Origin: Nitrospirota bacterium
GTDB lineage: Bacteria; Nitrospirota; JACRHJ01
Direction: 5' to 3'
DNA: 21,928 nt
Assembly: GCA_021815285.1 (NCBI GenBank)
Contig: JAKAHE010000005.1
Coordinates: forward strand, 1-21,928
Shown here: positions 13,690 to 20,064 of the stretch, piece after piece
Layout: each line of letters starts with the position of its first letter
Position numbering within the stretch: position 1 is the stretch's first letter
Made by a program: the position numbers and the translations under genes
Notes under the pieces: generated by a model
Seen by the model: only the letters and a program-made list of their open reading frames with translations
Database searches by the model: none
What the model was told of the DNA's origin: nothing

Positions 13690-15885
13690 ATGCCAGACTC
13701 ATCCCCGCCGCCCATGCCGCGTCAAGGCCCGTCCAGAGGCCTGAGGACGCTTATCGTCATCGCAGGCTTCCTGCTCCTGACCGTCGCGGCGACGGCTGTG
13801 GAAATAATCCTTAAATCCCGCCAGCACAGGCCGCTTCTCGGCAATGTAATAACGCTCGGTCTGTTGAACGTCAATGTCATCCTGCTCGCCGTCCTCCTGC
13901 TCCTGATTGGCCGCCAGCTTGCCAAGATATACTTCGAGAAGAAAAAAAACCCGTTCGGCGCGGGTTTCAAGACCAAGCTGGTAACGGCTTTTATCGGGCT
14001 TTCCATCGTGCCCGCCGGACTGCTTTTCATAGCCGCAAGCGGCCTTTTGTCCGGAAGCGTAAAGGACTGGTTCGGCCCTCGCATCGAACGCGCGGTTCTG
14101 GACTCCATATCCATAGCGCGCTCATACAAAGAGGAGAAGGCCAGAGACGCCGTTCAATCGGCCCTTCGGCTCTCAGGCTCTATCTCCGGGAATAAAACGC
14201 CGGTCAATTATAATGCGCTTTCCATGAAGGCGCGGACGAGATACGGGGTAGACATGCTCGAGGTCTATTCCGCCAAAAGGAAGCTTCTTGCCGTGGGCGG
14301 GCGGGGCGGATTTTCCTGGGCGCGGGCTGACGAAAACTTCATAGAAAAGGCCCTGAAGGAGGGAAGACCCGTCTCGACCACCAGGATAAGGCGTTCCCGC
14401 GAGGTAATAAGCGGTGCGGCGGTATTCAGGGACCGCTCGGGCAGGCCAGCCGGGGTGGTCGTCGCAAGCTACGTCATGCCGTCAGCGATGTCCGCTAACC
14501 TCGCGGACGTTTCGAGCTTCTACGAGCATTACTGGAACCTGCGCACGTTCAAGAACCCCTTGAAGGAAAGCTATCTGCTCTCCTTCATGCTGATAACCCT
14601 TGTCATACTCTTCGCCGCGCTGTGGTTCGGCCTGTATCTCTCGCGCATCATAACCGTGCCCATAACCAAACTCGCCGAGGCGACGGACAGAATATCAAAG
14701 GGCGACTACGAAGTGAAAATCGACGTATCCGCAAGCGACGAAATCGGCGTTCTCGTGGACTCCTTCAAACGCATGACGCGCGACCTGAAATTCTCCCGCC
14801 ACCGTCTGAACCAGGCGAACGATACCTTAAGCCATGCCAACGAGCTCCTGGAAGAAAGGCGCCAGTTCATGGAGACCGTGCTCGAAAACGTCAATACCGG
14901 CGTGCTCACGATAGACCGCGGCGGCAGGATTATCACCTTTAACGAGGCTGCCGAGCGCATCCTCGGCATGGACGCGGGAAGCGTCCTGGGCAAGGGCTAC
15001 AGGGACGTATTCGAGGCACGTCAGCTCGAGGAGATCCGCGAGCGGATAGGCCCGATGAACGAGGACGGCTCCGGCGTGGAGAAGGAAGTCCAGATCGGCG
15101 TCGGGCGCAAGGTGTTGAACCTCCGGCTCTTCGTCTCCCCATTGAGGGACGCGCAGGGCGGATACATCGGCACGCTCGTCGTGTTCGACGACATGACGGA
15201 GCTTATCCGCGCACAGCGCGCCGCTGCATGGAAAGAAGTGGCAAGGAGGATAGCGCACGAGGTGAAAAACCCTCTTACGCCGATTCAACTCTCCGCGCAG
15301 AGGCTCCGGAAAAAATACATGGAAGGCGCGGAGGACTACGGCAAAATAATCGACGAGTGCACGTCCATGATCATCACGCAGGTAGACGGGATGAAGACGC
15401 TGGTGGACGAGTTCTCCCGCTTTGCCCGGATGCCGGAGTGCCAGCCGGTGGCATCCGACCTGCACGGCATCATAGACGAGGCCGCCTCCGTCTTCGACGG
15501 CGCGCACAGAGACATCGAGATAGTCAGGGAGTTCGACGAGAAGATGCCCGCGATAAAGGTTGACGGCGAGCAGTTCAAGCGGGTTTTCCTGAACCTCTTC
15601 GACAACGCCGTCACGGCGATGGACGGCAAGGGAGAGATCCGTGTCGAAACCGCATACAATAAGGCTTCGCGCATCGCGCGCATAGTCGTCTCGGATGACG
15701 GCCCAGGCATCCTCCCGGAGGACAGAGAGAAGCTTTTTCAGCCGTATTTCTCAAAGAAGAAATCCGGCACGGGACTGGGCCTTGCCATCGTAAGCCGCAT
15801 CGTCTCCGACCACGGCGGCTACATCCGCGCGGAAGGCAACAGCCCAAAAGGCGCGAAGTTCGTAATCGAGCTTCCGGCAGGGTAA
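13690..15885 (+). CDS. ntrY: NtrY-like sensor histidine kinase
   Basis: A 731-residue inner-membrane sensor kinase of the NtrY type. Order: Pro-rich N-terminus; three membrane segments at about 19-39, 50-75 and 95-118; an extracytoplasmic region of about 180 residues; a fourth segment near 298-318; HAMP (RIITVPITKLAEATDRISKGDYE); PAS domain (about 395-495, MDAGSVLGKGYRDVF); then the HisKA box RRIAHEVKNPLTPIQLSAQR with phospho-acceptor His523. The ATPase domain has an N-box (NLFDNAVTAMDG), G1 (DDGPGI), F-box (FQPYFSKKKSGT) and G2 (GTGLGLAI). The HEVKNPLTPIQ box is typical for NtrY and NtrB-like kinases that pair with sigma-54 activators. The cognate regulator follows, now displaced by the brnTA insertion. 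The signal is unknown; nitrogen control is assumed from the family name only. Confidence 0.88.
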   Translation: MPDSSPPPMPRQGPSRGLRTLIVIAGFLLLTVAATAVEIILKSRQHRPLLGNVITLGLLNVNVILLAVLLLLIGRQLAKIYFEKKKNPFGAGFKTKLVTAFIGLSIVPAGLLFIAASGLLSGSVKDWFGPRIERAVLDSISIARSYKEEKARDAVQSALRLSGSISGNKTPVNYNALSMKARTRYGVDMLEVYSAKRKLLAVGGRGGFSWARADENFIEKALKEGRPVSTTRIRRSREVISGAAVFRDRSGRPAGVVVASYVMPSAMSANLADVSSFYEHYWNLRTFKNPLKESYLLSFMLITLVILFAALWFGLYLSRIITVPITKLAEATDRISKGDYEVKIDVSASDEIGVLVDSFKRMTRDLKFSRHRLNQANDTLSHANELLEERRQFMETVLENVNTGVLTIDRGGRIITFNEAAERILGMDAGSVLGKGYRDVFEARQLEEIRERIGPMNEDGSGVEKEVQIGVGRKVLNLRLFVSPLRDAQGGYIGTLVVFDDMTELIRAQRAAAWKEVARRIAHEVKNPLTPIQLSAQRLRKKYMEGAEDYGKIIDECTSMIITQVDGMKTLVDEFSRFARMPECQPVASDLHGIIDEAASVFDGAHRDIEIVREFDEKMPAIKVDGEQFKRVFLNLFDNAVTAMDGKGEIRVETAYNKASRIARIVVSDDGPGILPEDREKLFQPYFSKKKSGTGLGLAIVSRIVSDHGGYIRAEGNSPKGAKFVIELPAG

Positions 15886-15930
15886 TGTATTGCCAAAGAA
15901 GCCGACAGCAAAACGAAGTCAAATTTAAGA

Positions 15931-15962
15931 ATGCCCAACATCCTCATAATCGACGACGAAAA
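15931..15962 (+). repeat. 32-bp direct repeat, copy 1 (start of ntrX)
   Basis: Begins at ATGCCCAACATCC and ends in CGACGACGAAAA. All 32 bases are identical to 16550-16581, the first 32 bases of ntrX; the bases on either side differ. It lies 46 nt behind ntrY, where ntrX would be expected. Confidence 0.95.
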
Positions 15963-15994
15963 TAAATCCAGTATCGGCGCAGTGTCGGAATATC

Positions 15995-16023
15995 TTGAAA
16001 TTATAATATATTTACATTATAAT
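15995..16023 (+). promoter_or_regulatory. brnTA promoter
   Basis: TTGAAA (15995-16000), 17 bp, TATAAT (16018-16023), near consensus. Transcription would begin around 16028-16031, at or next to the ATG of brnT (16028), implying a leaderless or almost leaderless transcript. Another TATAAT at 16002-16007 lacks a matching -35 box. Confidence 0.6.
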
Positions 16024-16031
16024 TATAATGT
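16014..16031. promoter_or_regulatory. 18-bp perfect palindrome, candidate autoregulatory operator
   Basis: ACATTATAATTATAATGT is a perfect inverted repeat covering the -10 box and the brnT start codon. The core ATTATAAT, itself palindromic, occurs three times at 16000-16007, 16016-16023 and 16022-16029. BrnA-type and other ribbon-helix-helix antitoxins are known to bind inverted repeats in their own promoters, so this is the natural operator candidate. Confidence 0.6.
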
Positions 16032-16321
16032 CCATAATTTTTGAATGGAACGGCAACAAGGCCGCGGAAAACCGTAAGAAGCACGGCGTTACCTTCGAGG
16101 AAGCGCAGTCCGTATTTGCGGACGACAAAGCCTTGCTGATTGAAGACCCAGACCATTCGGACAACGAGGAACGGTTTATCCTGCTTGGCCTAAGCGCTGG
16201 CCTCCGCATTTTGATAGTCTGCCATTGCTATCGGGAAAATGACGACATTATCAGAATATTTTCCGCTCGCAAGGCAACGCTCAAAGAGCGGCGGCAGTAT
16301 TTGGAGGGGCTGAAGAGATGA
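16028..16321 (+). CDS. brnT: BrnT-family toxin (DUF497)
   Basis: A 97-residue ribonuclease toxin of the BrnT/RelE-like fold that blocks translation by cutting RNA; neutralised by BrnA. Seen: IIFEWNGNKAAENRKKHGVTFEEAQSVF in outline at the N-terminus, the block that defines the family (F-E-W-D/N-x-x-K-A-x-x-N-x-x-K-H-G-V-x-F-E-E-A), then DHSDNEERFILLGLS, and the C-terminal IRIFSARKATLKERRQYLE, matching the usual I-S-A-R-x-A-T-x-x-E-R-x-x-Y. Length and ends match the family; nothing looks broken. ATG at 16028 is chosen by family alignment even though it lies inside the palindrome. It overlaps brnA by 4 nt (ATGA), so antitoxin translation is coupled to the toxin. Confidence 0.93.
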   Translation: MSIIFEWNGNKAAENRKKHGVTFEEAQSVFADDKALLIEDPDHSDNEERFILLGLSAGLRILIVCHCYRENDDIIRIFSARKATLKERRQYLEGLKR

Positions 16322-16533
16322 GAAAAGAATACGATTTTTCCAATGCTCAAAAAAATCCATACGCCCGCAGGCTAAAACGCCAGGTGACCATCCGCATGGA
16401 CGAGGGCACAGTCAAATATTTTAAGGAATTAGCCCAGGAAAGTGGCATTCCGTACCAGACGCTTATCAATTTATACTTGCGAGACTGCGCCGTTTCCAAT
16501 AAAAAATTATCCATGCAATGGAAACACGTTTAA
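16318..16533 (+). CDS. brnA: BrnA/CopG-like antitoxin
   Basis: A 71-residue antitoxin. The N-terminal part (MRKEYDFSNAQKNPYARRLK) is probably the toxin-binding segment. Residues 22-55, RQVTIRMDEGTVKYFKELAQESGIPYQTLINLYL in outline, form a ribbon-helix-helix DNA-binding domain: basic beta strand, helix, GIPYQTLIN turn and second helix. The C-terminal KKLSMQW resembles the tail of BrnA-type partners of DUF497 toxins. It should neutralise BrnT and repress the shared promoter. Its stop is only 16 nt before the rebuilt ntrX ATG, so ntrX is the third gene of the same transcription unit. Confidence 0.9.
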   Translation: MRKEYDFSNAQKNPYARRLKRQVTIRMDEGTVKYFKELAQESGIPYQTLINLYLRDCAVSNKKLSMQWKHV

Positions 16534-16549
16534 GATTTGAGTTGTATTT

Positions 16550-16581
16550 ATGCCCAACATCCTCATAATCGACGACGAAAA
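16550..16581 (+). repeat. 32-bp direct repeat, copy 2 (start of intact ntrX)
   Basis: Identical to 15931-15962 base for base. It encodes residues 1-10 of NtrX plus two bases of codon 11. An in-frame TGA at 16538-16540 shows that translation of ntrX cannot begin further upstream. Confidence 0.95.
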
Positions 16582-17938
16582 AGCCATCCTCAAGTCCGTG
16601 GCCGACATACTGGCGGACGAGGGGTACGAAGTCTCCGCGGCGGAGAGCGGCGCGGAAGGCTTAAAGTCCGCCAAGGACTCTCTCCCGGACCTGGTACTCC
16701 TCGACGTCTGGATGCCCGGCATGGACGGCCTGGAGACGCTGGCAAAACTCAAGGAAGCCGCGCCAGCCCTGACCGTCATCGTCATGTCCGGGCATGGGAC
16801 AATCGACACCGCGGTGAAGGCCGTGAAGCTCGGCGCATACGACTTCATCGAAAAGCCGCTCAGCCTTGACAAGCTCTCCCTTTCCGTAAAGAACGGTCTT
16901 GAGAAATCGCGCCTCGAAGAGGAGAACCGAAGCCTGAAGGAGAAGGTCGAAGGCCGGCGCTCGATAATCGGGAACTCGCCAAGGATTGCCGCCCTTCGGG
17001 AGCAGATTTTCCGCGCCGGGCCGACGAACGGGCGCGTCCTCATCTTCGGCGAAAACGGCACTGGAAAAGAATTAGTGGCGAGGGCTATACATAAATACTC
17101 GCTCCGTTCATCGGGGCCTTTCGTTACTATAAACTGCGCCGCAATACCGGAGGATTTAATCGAATCTGAGCTTTTCGGCCACGAGAGAGGCTCCTTCACC
17201 GGCGCCACGGCCCAGAGAAAAGGCAAGTTCGAGCTTGCCCACGGCGGGACTATATTCCTCGACGAGATCGCCGACATGAGCCTGAATACGCAGGCAAAGG
17301 TACTCCGGGCGCTACAGGAGCAGGAGATACAGCGCGTCGGCGGCACGAGGACGATAAAAGTGGATGTGCGGGTGATTGCGGCCTCGAACAAGATACTTGA
17401 AGACGAAATCAAGGCTGGCCGCTTCCGGGAAGATTTGTATTACCGCCTGAACGTCATACCCATCGAGGTCCCGCCGCTTCGTGAACGCCGGGAAGACATA
17501 CCGCTCCTTGTCGATTATTTCCTGAAGGAATATACCGACGAGAGCGGGGGCAGGGTAAAAAAAGCCTCTCTCGAGGCCATGCGGCTGTTCTCGACATACT
17601 CCTGGCCGGGGAATGTCCGGGAGATGAAAAATATCATCGAGCGCCTGGTGATAATGACTCCGGGCGAGGAGATAGGGGCGAGCGAGATCCCCCCGCCGAT
17701 ACGAAGCGTCGCGCCGGAGAACGTGGCCGGGGGCGAAATGTTCAGCAGCCGGTCGACTGGCGCCGGCTCGCTCCGGGAGGCAAGGGCTGCGTTCGAGAGA
17801 GACTATATCCTGAAAAGGCTTAAGGAAAACGACTGGAATATCTCCCGCACCGCGGAGGTCTTGAAGATTGAACGCAGCAACCTCCACAGAAAAATCGCCG
17901 CCCTCGGCATAGAGATAAGCGCGACGCGCGACGTATAG
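16550..17938 (+). CDS. ntrX: NtrX-like sigma-54-dependent response regulator
   Basis: A 462-residue transcription activator partnered with the NtrY-like kinase. Receiver domain 1-118: acidic pocket DD(8-9), phospho-acceptor D52 in LLDVWMPGMDG, K102 in FIEKPLS. AAA+ domain about 137-375: Walker A GENGTGKE with K173, the sigma-54 contact loop GSFTGA at 214-219 (a frequent variant of GAFTGA), Walker B GGTIFLDEIAD at 232-242, and the arginine-finger region FREDLYYRLNVIPIEVPPLRERRED. C-terminal FIS-type helix-turn-helix, about 415-455 (WNISRTAEVLKIERSNLHRKI). All key residues are present, so the gene is functional despite the insertion that rebuilt its 5' end. The nearest Shine-Dalgarno-like sequence is a GAG about 9 nt upstream, inside inserted DNA. 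Confidence 0.9.
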   Translation: MPNILIIDDEKAILKSVADILADEGYEVSAAESGAEGLKSAKDSLPDLVLLDVWMPGMDGLETLAKLKEAAPALTVIVMSGHGTIDTAVKAVKLGAYDFIEKPLSLDKLSLSVKNGLEKSRLEEENRSLKEKVEGRRSIIGNSPRIAALREQIFRAGPTNGRVLIFGENGTGKELVARAIHKYSLRSSGPFVTINCAAIPEDLIESELFGHERGSFTGATAQRKGKFELAHGGTIFLDEIADMSLNTQAKVLRALQEQEIQRVGGTRTIKVDVRVIAASNKILEDEIKAGRFREDLYYRLNVIPIEVPPLRERREDIPLLVDYFLKEYTDESGGRVKKASLEAMRLFSTYSWPGNVREMKNIIERLVIMTPGEEIGASEIPPPIRSVAPENVAGGEMFSSRSTGAGSLREARAAFERDYILKRLKENDWNISRTAEVLKIERSNLHRKIAALGIEISATRDV

Positions 17939-17960
17939 ACGCCGGCAATCCAGAATTATC

Positions 17961-17989
17961 TTGACAAGACCTTTTCCCCGTGATAGAAA
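17961..17989 (+). promoter_or_regulatory. Probable rpsU promoter
   Basis: TTGACA (17961-17966), 17 bp, TAGAAA (17984-17989; four of six bases match consensus). Located 22 bp behind ntrX. Predicted leader of about 115 nt to rpsU. Confidence 0.5.
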
Positions 17990-17995
17990 CATAAG

Positions 17996-18111
17996 ACGCA
18001 TCGGGGGTGGACATTCCTCCGGCGGGCGTGGAGGGGCGGAAGGAGTCAGCGCTGCCCCGTCTCTGGTTTTCCAAACCTTACAGAATATAAATCCGGAAAG
18101 GGTGATAAAGC
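17996..18111 (+). promoter_or_regulatory. GC-rich structured leader of rpsU
   Basis: Untranslated region with competing stems. CCTCC (18016-18020) can pair with GGAGG (18030-18034), while GGGGC (18033-18037) can pair with GCCCC (18054-18058); the two share bases and exclude each other. Further on, TTTTCC (18067-18072) can pair with GGAAAG (18095-18100), part of the rpsU ribosome binding region. I recognise no known riboswitch. Ribosomal protein leaders are often autoregulated, so this is a candidate for such control. Confidence 0.35.
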
Positions 18112-18288
18112 CTGGAAGTTAAAGTCCATGACGGACAGGTCGAGAAGGCGCTCAAGATACTCAAGCGCCAGATGGCCAAGGAGGGACTCCTTAAGGAACT
18201 GAAGAAAAGAAAGTTCTACGAGAAACCTTCCGTTAAAAAGAAACGCAAGCAGCAGGAGGCCCGCAAAAAAAGGGCCGGGAAAAAATAG
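18112..18288 (+). CDS. rpsU: 30S ribosomal protein S21, apparent CTG start
   Basis: A 58-codon gene read directly from the sequence. If the first codon is read as Met the product begins MEVKVHDGQVEKALKILKRQ and has KRKFYEKPSVKKKRK at 32-46 and a lysine-rich tail ending RAGKK: the S21 family signature (short, very basic, Y-E-K-P-S-x-x-K-K-R-K). S21 helps mRNA binding on the small subunit. The initiation codon must be CTG (18112-18114), because an in-frame TAA lies at 18106-18108 and the next ATG is 20 codons in, which would remove conserved sequence. GGAAAGGG lies about 9 nt upstream. Flanked by its own promoter and a strong terminator, so it is monocistronic. Confidence 0.88.
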   Translation: MEVKVHDGQVEKALKILKRQMAKEGLLKELKKRKFYEKPSVKKKRKQQEARKKRAGKK

Positions 18289-18338
18289 GGACAGGCGGCG
18301 AAATAACGCGGCCCGATTCCCACCACAAAAGCTACCTT

Positions 18339-18366
18339 AAAGGCGCCGAATCGGCGCCTTTTTTAT
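18339..18366 (+). terminator. Intrinsic terminator of rpsU
   Basis: AAGGCGCCGA (18340-18349), one base, TCGGCGCCTT (18351-18360), with the T-run continuing to 18364. A perfect 10-bp GC-rich stem followed by six T, 51 bp behind the rpsU stop. As the stem is symmetric with A on its 5' side it could also work on the other strand, but no gene arrives from there. Confidence 0.9.
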
Positions 18367-18417
18367 TGCCTGCGGACGGCAAAAACAGCCCTTTCAGCCG
18401 ACCGTCTTCTCCTCGTT

Positions 18418-18456
18418 TTGACAATACCCATTCTAATTATAATACTTTACTATAAA
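18418..18456 (+). promoter_or_regulatory. Possible promoter of the FG-GAP gene
   Basis: TTGACA at 18418-18423 is a perfect -35 box. The perfect TATAAT at 18438-18443 is only 14 bp away, which is too short; TACTTT at 18443-18448 gives a 19-bp spacer. The region to 18456 is A/T-rich. A promoter here is likely, but the exact -10 is unclear. Confidence 0.4.
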
Positions 18457-18473
18457 TGAAATAGTTTTACGTC

Positions 18474-18516
18474 TGCCCTCCGAGTTAAGGATTATCCCTG
18501 TTGTGTTTGGAGGGCA
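18474..18516 (+). promoter_or_regulatory. Hairpin masking the ribosome binding site of the FG-GAP gene
   Basis: TGCCCTCC (18474-18481) is perfectly complementary to GGAGGGCA (18509-18516), which contains the GGAGG ribosome binding site just before the ATG at 18518. The loop is 27 nt. Weaker G-T and A-T pairs extend the stem inward. In the mRNA this would hold the site closed. Confidence 0.5.
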
Positions 18517-18517
18517 T

Positions 18518-20008
18518 ATGATAAAGAAAATATTATTCGTGGCGCTTGCCGCGATATGCTTCCAGGCGCAGGCTGCGCCTCTTCAGGCCGCCCGCACAAA
18601 GCCCCTGGACCCGCCGTCTTCGCCTGCTGCCAGGAAAAAACCGGTCTATATCGGCCCGCCCGACGGCCTGTACTTAAGCACCTTCCCGTATTCTATAGTC
18701 TCCGCGGACTTCGACGGAGACGGGAATCCGGACATAGCCGTCTCGAACCTGACGAGCGACACAATAACGATATTCAAGGGCCTGGGGGACGGAAATTTCG
18801 TCAAAGCCGCCGACCTGCCGACCGATTCCGGCCCAGTGAGCCTCATAGCCGGGGACTTTACGGGCGGTTCCGGGCATATCGACCTGGCGGTCGCCTGCTG
18901 GTTCGGGGATGTCGTGGACGTGTTCAGGGGCGACGGGCACGGCCATTTCTCGGAAAAGGCCATAAAAATCCCCGTCGGCTCCTCCCCTGCCTGCATAAGG
19001 AGCGCGGACTTTACCGGCGACGGCCTCCAGGATTTTGCGGTATCCAACTTCAACGACGACAGCGTGGCGATAATCTTCAATGAAGGCGGAGGCCTTTTCT
19101 CGACGCCCGTTTATCTCGGCGCGGGCAGGGAGCCGGACGGCCTCGCGGTGGGAGATTTCAACGGGGACGGAAAACCAGACATAGCCGTGGCATGCGGGCG
19201 GGATAACATGATCCGGATGTTCCTGGGGGACGGAAACGGGACGTTCCGGGAGGGCGGAGATACGAAGACCGGACTTCGGCCCGCATACCTCGCGACGGCA
19301 GATTTCAACGATGACAAAAAACTCGACCTGGCCGTGGGATACCACAACTCAGCCAGTATTTCCGTCTTCCCCGGCGCAGGCGACGGCACGTTTAAAAAGC
19401 CCGTAAATCTCGTCTCCCGGCTTGATCCTAAATTCATAATTGCGGGAGATTTCAACGGCGACGGAAAACCCGACATAGCCGCCGCGAGCGTATTCGGCGG
19501 CAAGCTCTCAATACTCCTCGGGAAAGGGGATTTTACGTTCGCCGAAGGGCCGACGGTCCTTGCCGGGACGTCTCCCAGGGGGCTTGCGGCGCTTGCCGCA
19601 AACATCCAGCCGGCGGCCAGACCTGAGGCGGCTCCAGCTCGAAAACCGGCTCCGGCCGGGTTCGCCGTCGCGGCTTCTTCCGACTCTTCCGTAAACGTAT
19701 TCATGGGGGTACAGACGGGCGGGTTTTACGACCTGCTGTTCAAGGACAATTATTCCACCGGCTTTGCGAATCCGCCCGACGAAAAGGCGCAGAGGGCGCT
19801 TATCCGGTTTTATCTGCGTCTCGGGCTTCTGCCGGGCGAAGGCCCAGGGCCGGAGGTTATTTATCGTCCGTACGTCAGTCCGGAAGAGAAGGCGGCCTGG
19901 ACGGCCTGGGAGCTGTGGGGAGACCGACCGGCAGTCGTGCTCCCCCGGGTATACGACGATTATTTCGACGCGGTGAAACGGGAGTTGTTCCCGGATTTCA
20001 TGTATTGA
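18518..20008 (+). CDS. Secreted FG-GAP/VCBS-repeat beta-propeller protein
   Basis: A 496-residue exported protein of unknown role. Signal peptide: MIKKILFVALAAICFQAQA, cleavage after QA. From about residue 60 come six blades with calcium-binding loops of the integrin-like FG-GAP type: ADFDGDGNPDIAVSN, GDFTGGSGHIDLAVAC, ADFTGDGLQDFAVSN, GDFNGDGKPDIAVAC, ADFNDDKKLDLAVGY, GDFNGDGKPDIAAAS. A seventh blade has lost its Asp loop and carries an Ala/Pro-rich insertion (ANIQPAARPEAAPARKPAPA). The final ~95 residues form a separate domain (FYDLLFKDNYSTGFANP, then YFDAVKRELFPDFMY). ATG at 18518 chosen over a GTG five codons earlier because GGAGGG lies just before it and the signal peptide begins there. 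Such proteins are often surface or periplasmic binding scaffolds. Convergent with the TPR gene. Confidence 0.85.
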   Translation: MIKKILFVALAAICFQAQAAPLQAARTKPLDPPSSPAARKKPVYIGPPDGLYLSTFPYSIVSADFDGDGNPDIAVSNLTSDTITIFKGLGDGNFVKAADLPTDSGPVSLIAGDFTGGSGHIDLAVACWFGDVVDVFRGDGHGHFSEKAIKIPVGSSPACIRSADFTGDGLQDFAVSNFNDDSVAIIFNEGGGLFSTPVYLGAGREPDGLAVGDFNGDGKPDIAVACGRDNMIRMFLGDGNGTFREGGDTKTGLRPAYLATADFNDDKKLDLAVGYHNSASISVFPGAGDGTFKKPVNLVSRLDPKFIIAGDFNGDGKPDIAAASVFGGKLSILLGKGDFTFAEGPTVLAGTSPRGLAALAANIQPAARPEAAPARKPAPAGFAVAASSDSSVNVFMGVQTGGFYDLLFKDNYSTGFANPPDEKAQRALIRFYLRLGLLPGEGPGPEVIYRPYVSPEEKAAWTAWELWGDRPAVVLPRVYDDYFDAVKRELFPDFMY

Positions 20009-20064
20009 TTGAATATGAAAAATTAATTCCGGCTCGCTCCGTGAGATGCGCCCGAACTGCCGTC

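Larger units (their letters stand above)
15931..16044 (+). pseudogene. ntrX 5' stub left behind by the brnTA insertion
   Basis: An ATG-initiated reading frame of 37 codons. The first ten residues, MPNILIIDDE, equal the NtrX N-terminus; the next 27 are read from inserted DNA (NKSSIGAVSEYLE..., then a hydrophobic stretch) up to a TGA at 16042-16044. It therefore ends 17 nt inside brnT, in another frame. It contains only the first strand and part of the acidic pocket of a receiver domain, so it has no regulator function. Its context behind ntrY suggests the ancestral start site of ntrX. Translation of this stub could affect brnT initiation. Confidence 0.75.
15963..16549 (+). mobile_element. brnTA insertion with long target duplication
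   Basis: 587 bp between the two 32-bp copies of the ntrX start. It carries an AT-rich promoter, brnT and brnA, and no integrase or transposase. I found no terminal inverted repeats at its ends. Composition shifts clearly: the first ~70 bp are mostly A/T in a GC-rich neighbourhood, and the two genes use more A/T-ending codons than ntrY or ntrX. The intact ntrX resumes exactly at its ATG. The arrangement fits insertion with long target duplication, a pattern I recall being described for restriction-modification genes. Confidence 0.75.

Noticed and set aside
15963..16549. Insertion sequence or integrase-driven element around brnTA
   Set aside because: No transposase or integrase frame and no terminal inverted repeats could be found; the direct repeat is far longer than usual insertion-sequence target duplications.
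16907..17230. GSFTGA instead of GAFTGA in NtrX as a sign of lost sigma-54 contact
   Set aside because: Serine at this position is, to my knowledge, a common natural variant, and all other sigma-54 activator motifs are intact.
18418..18443. TTGACA with TATAAT as a consensus promoter of the FG-GAP gene
   Set aside because: The spacer is only 14 bp, so these two boxes are unlikely to act together; reported only as a possible promoter region.
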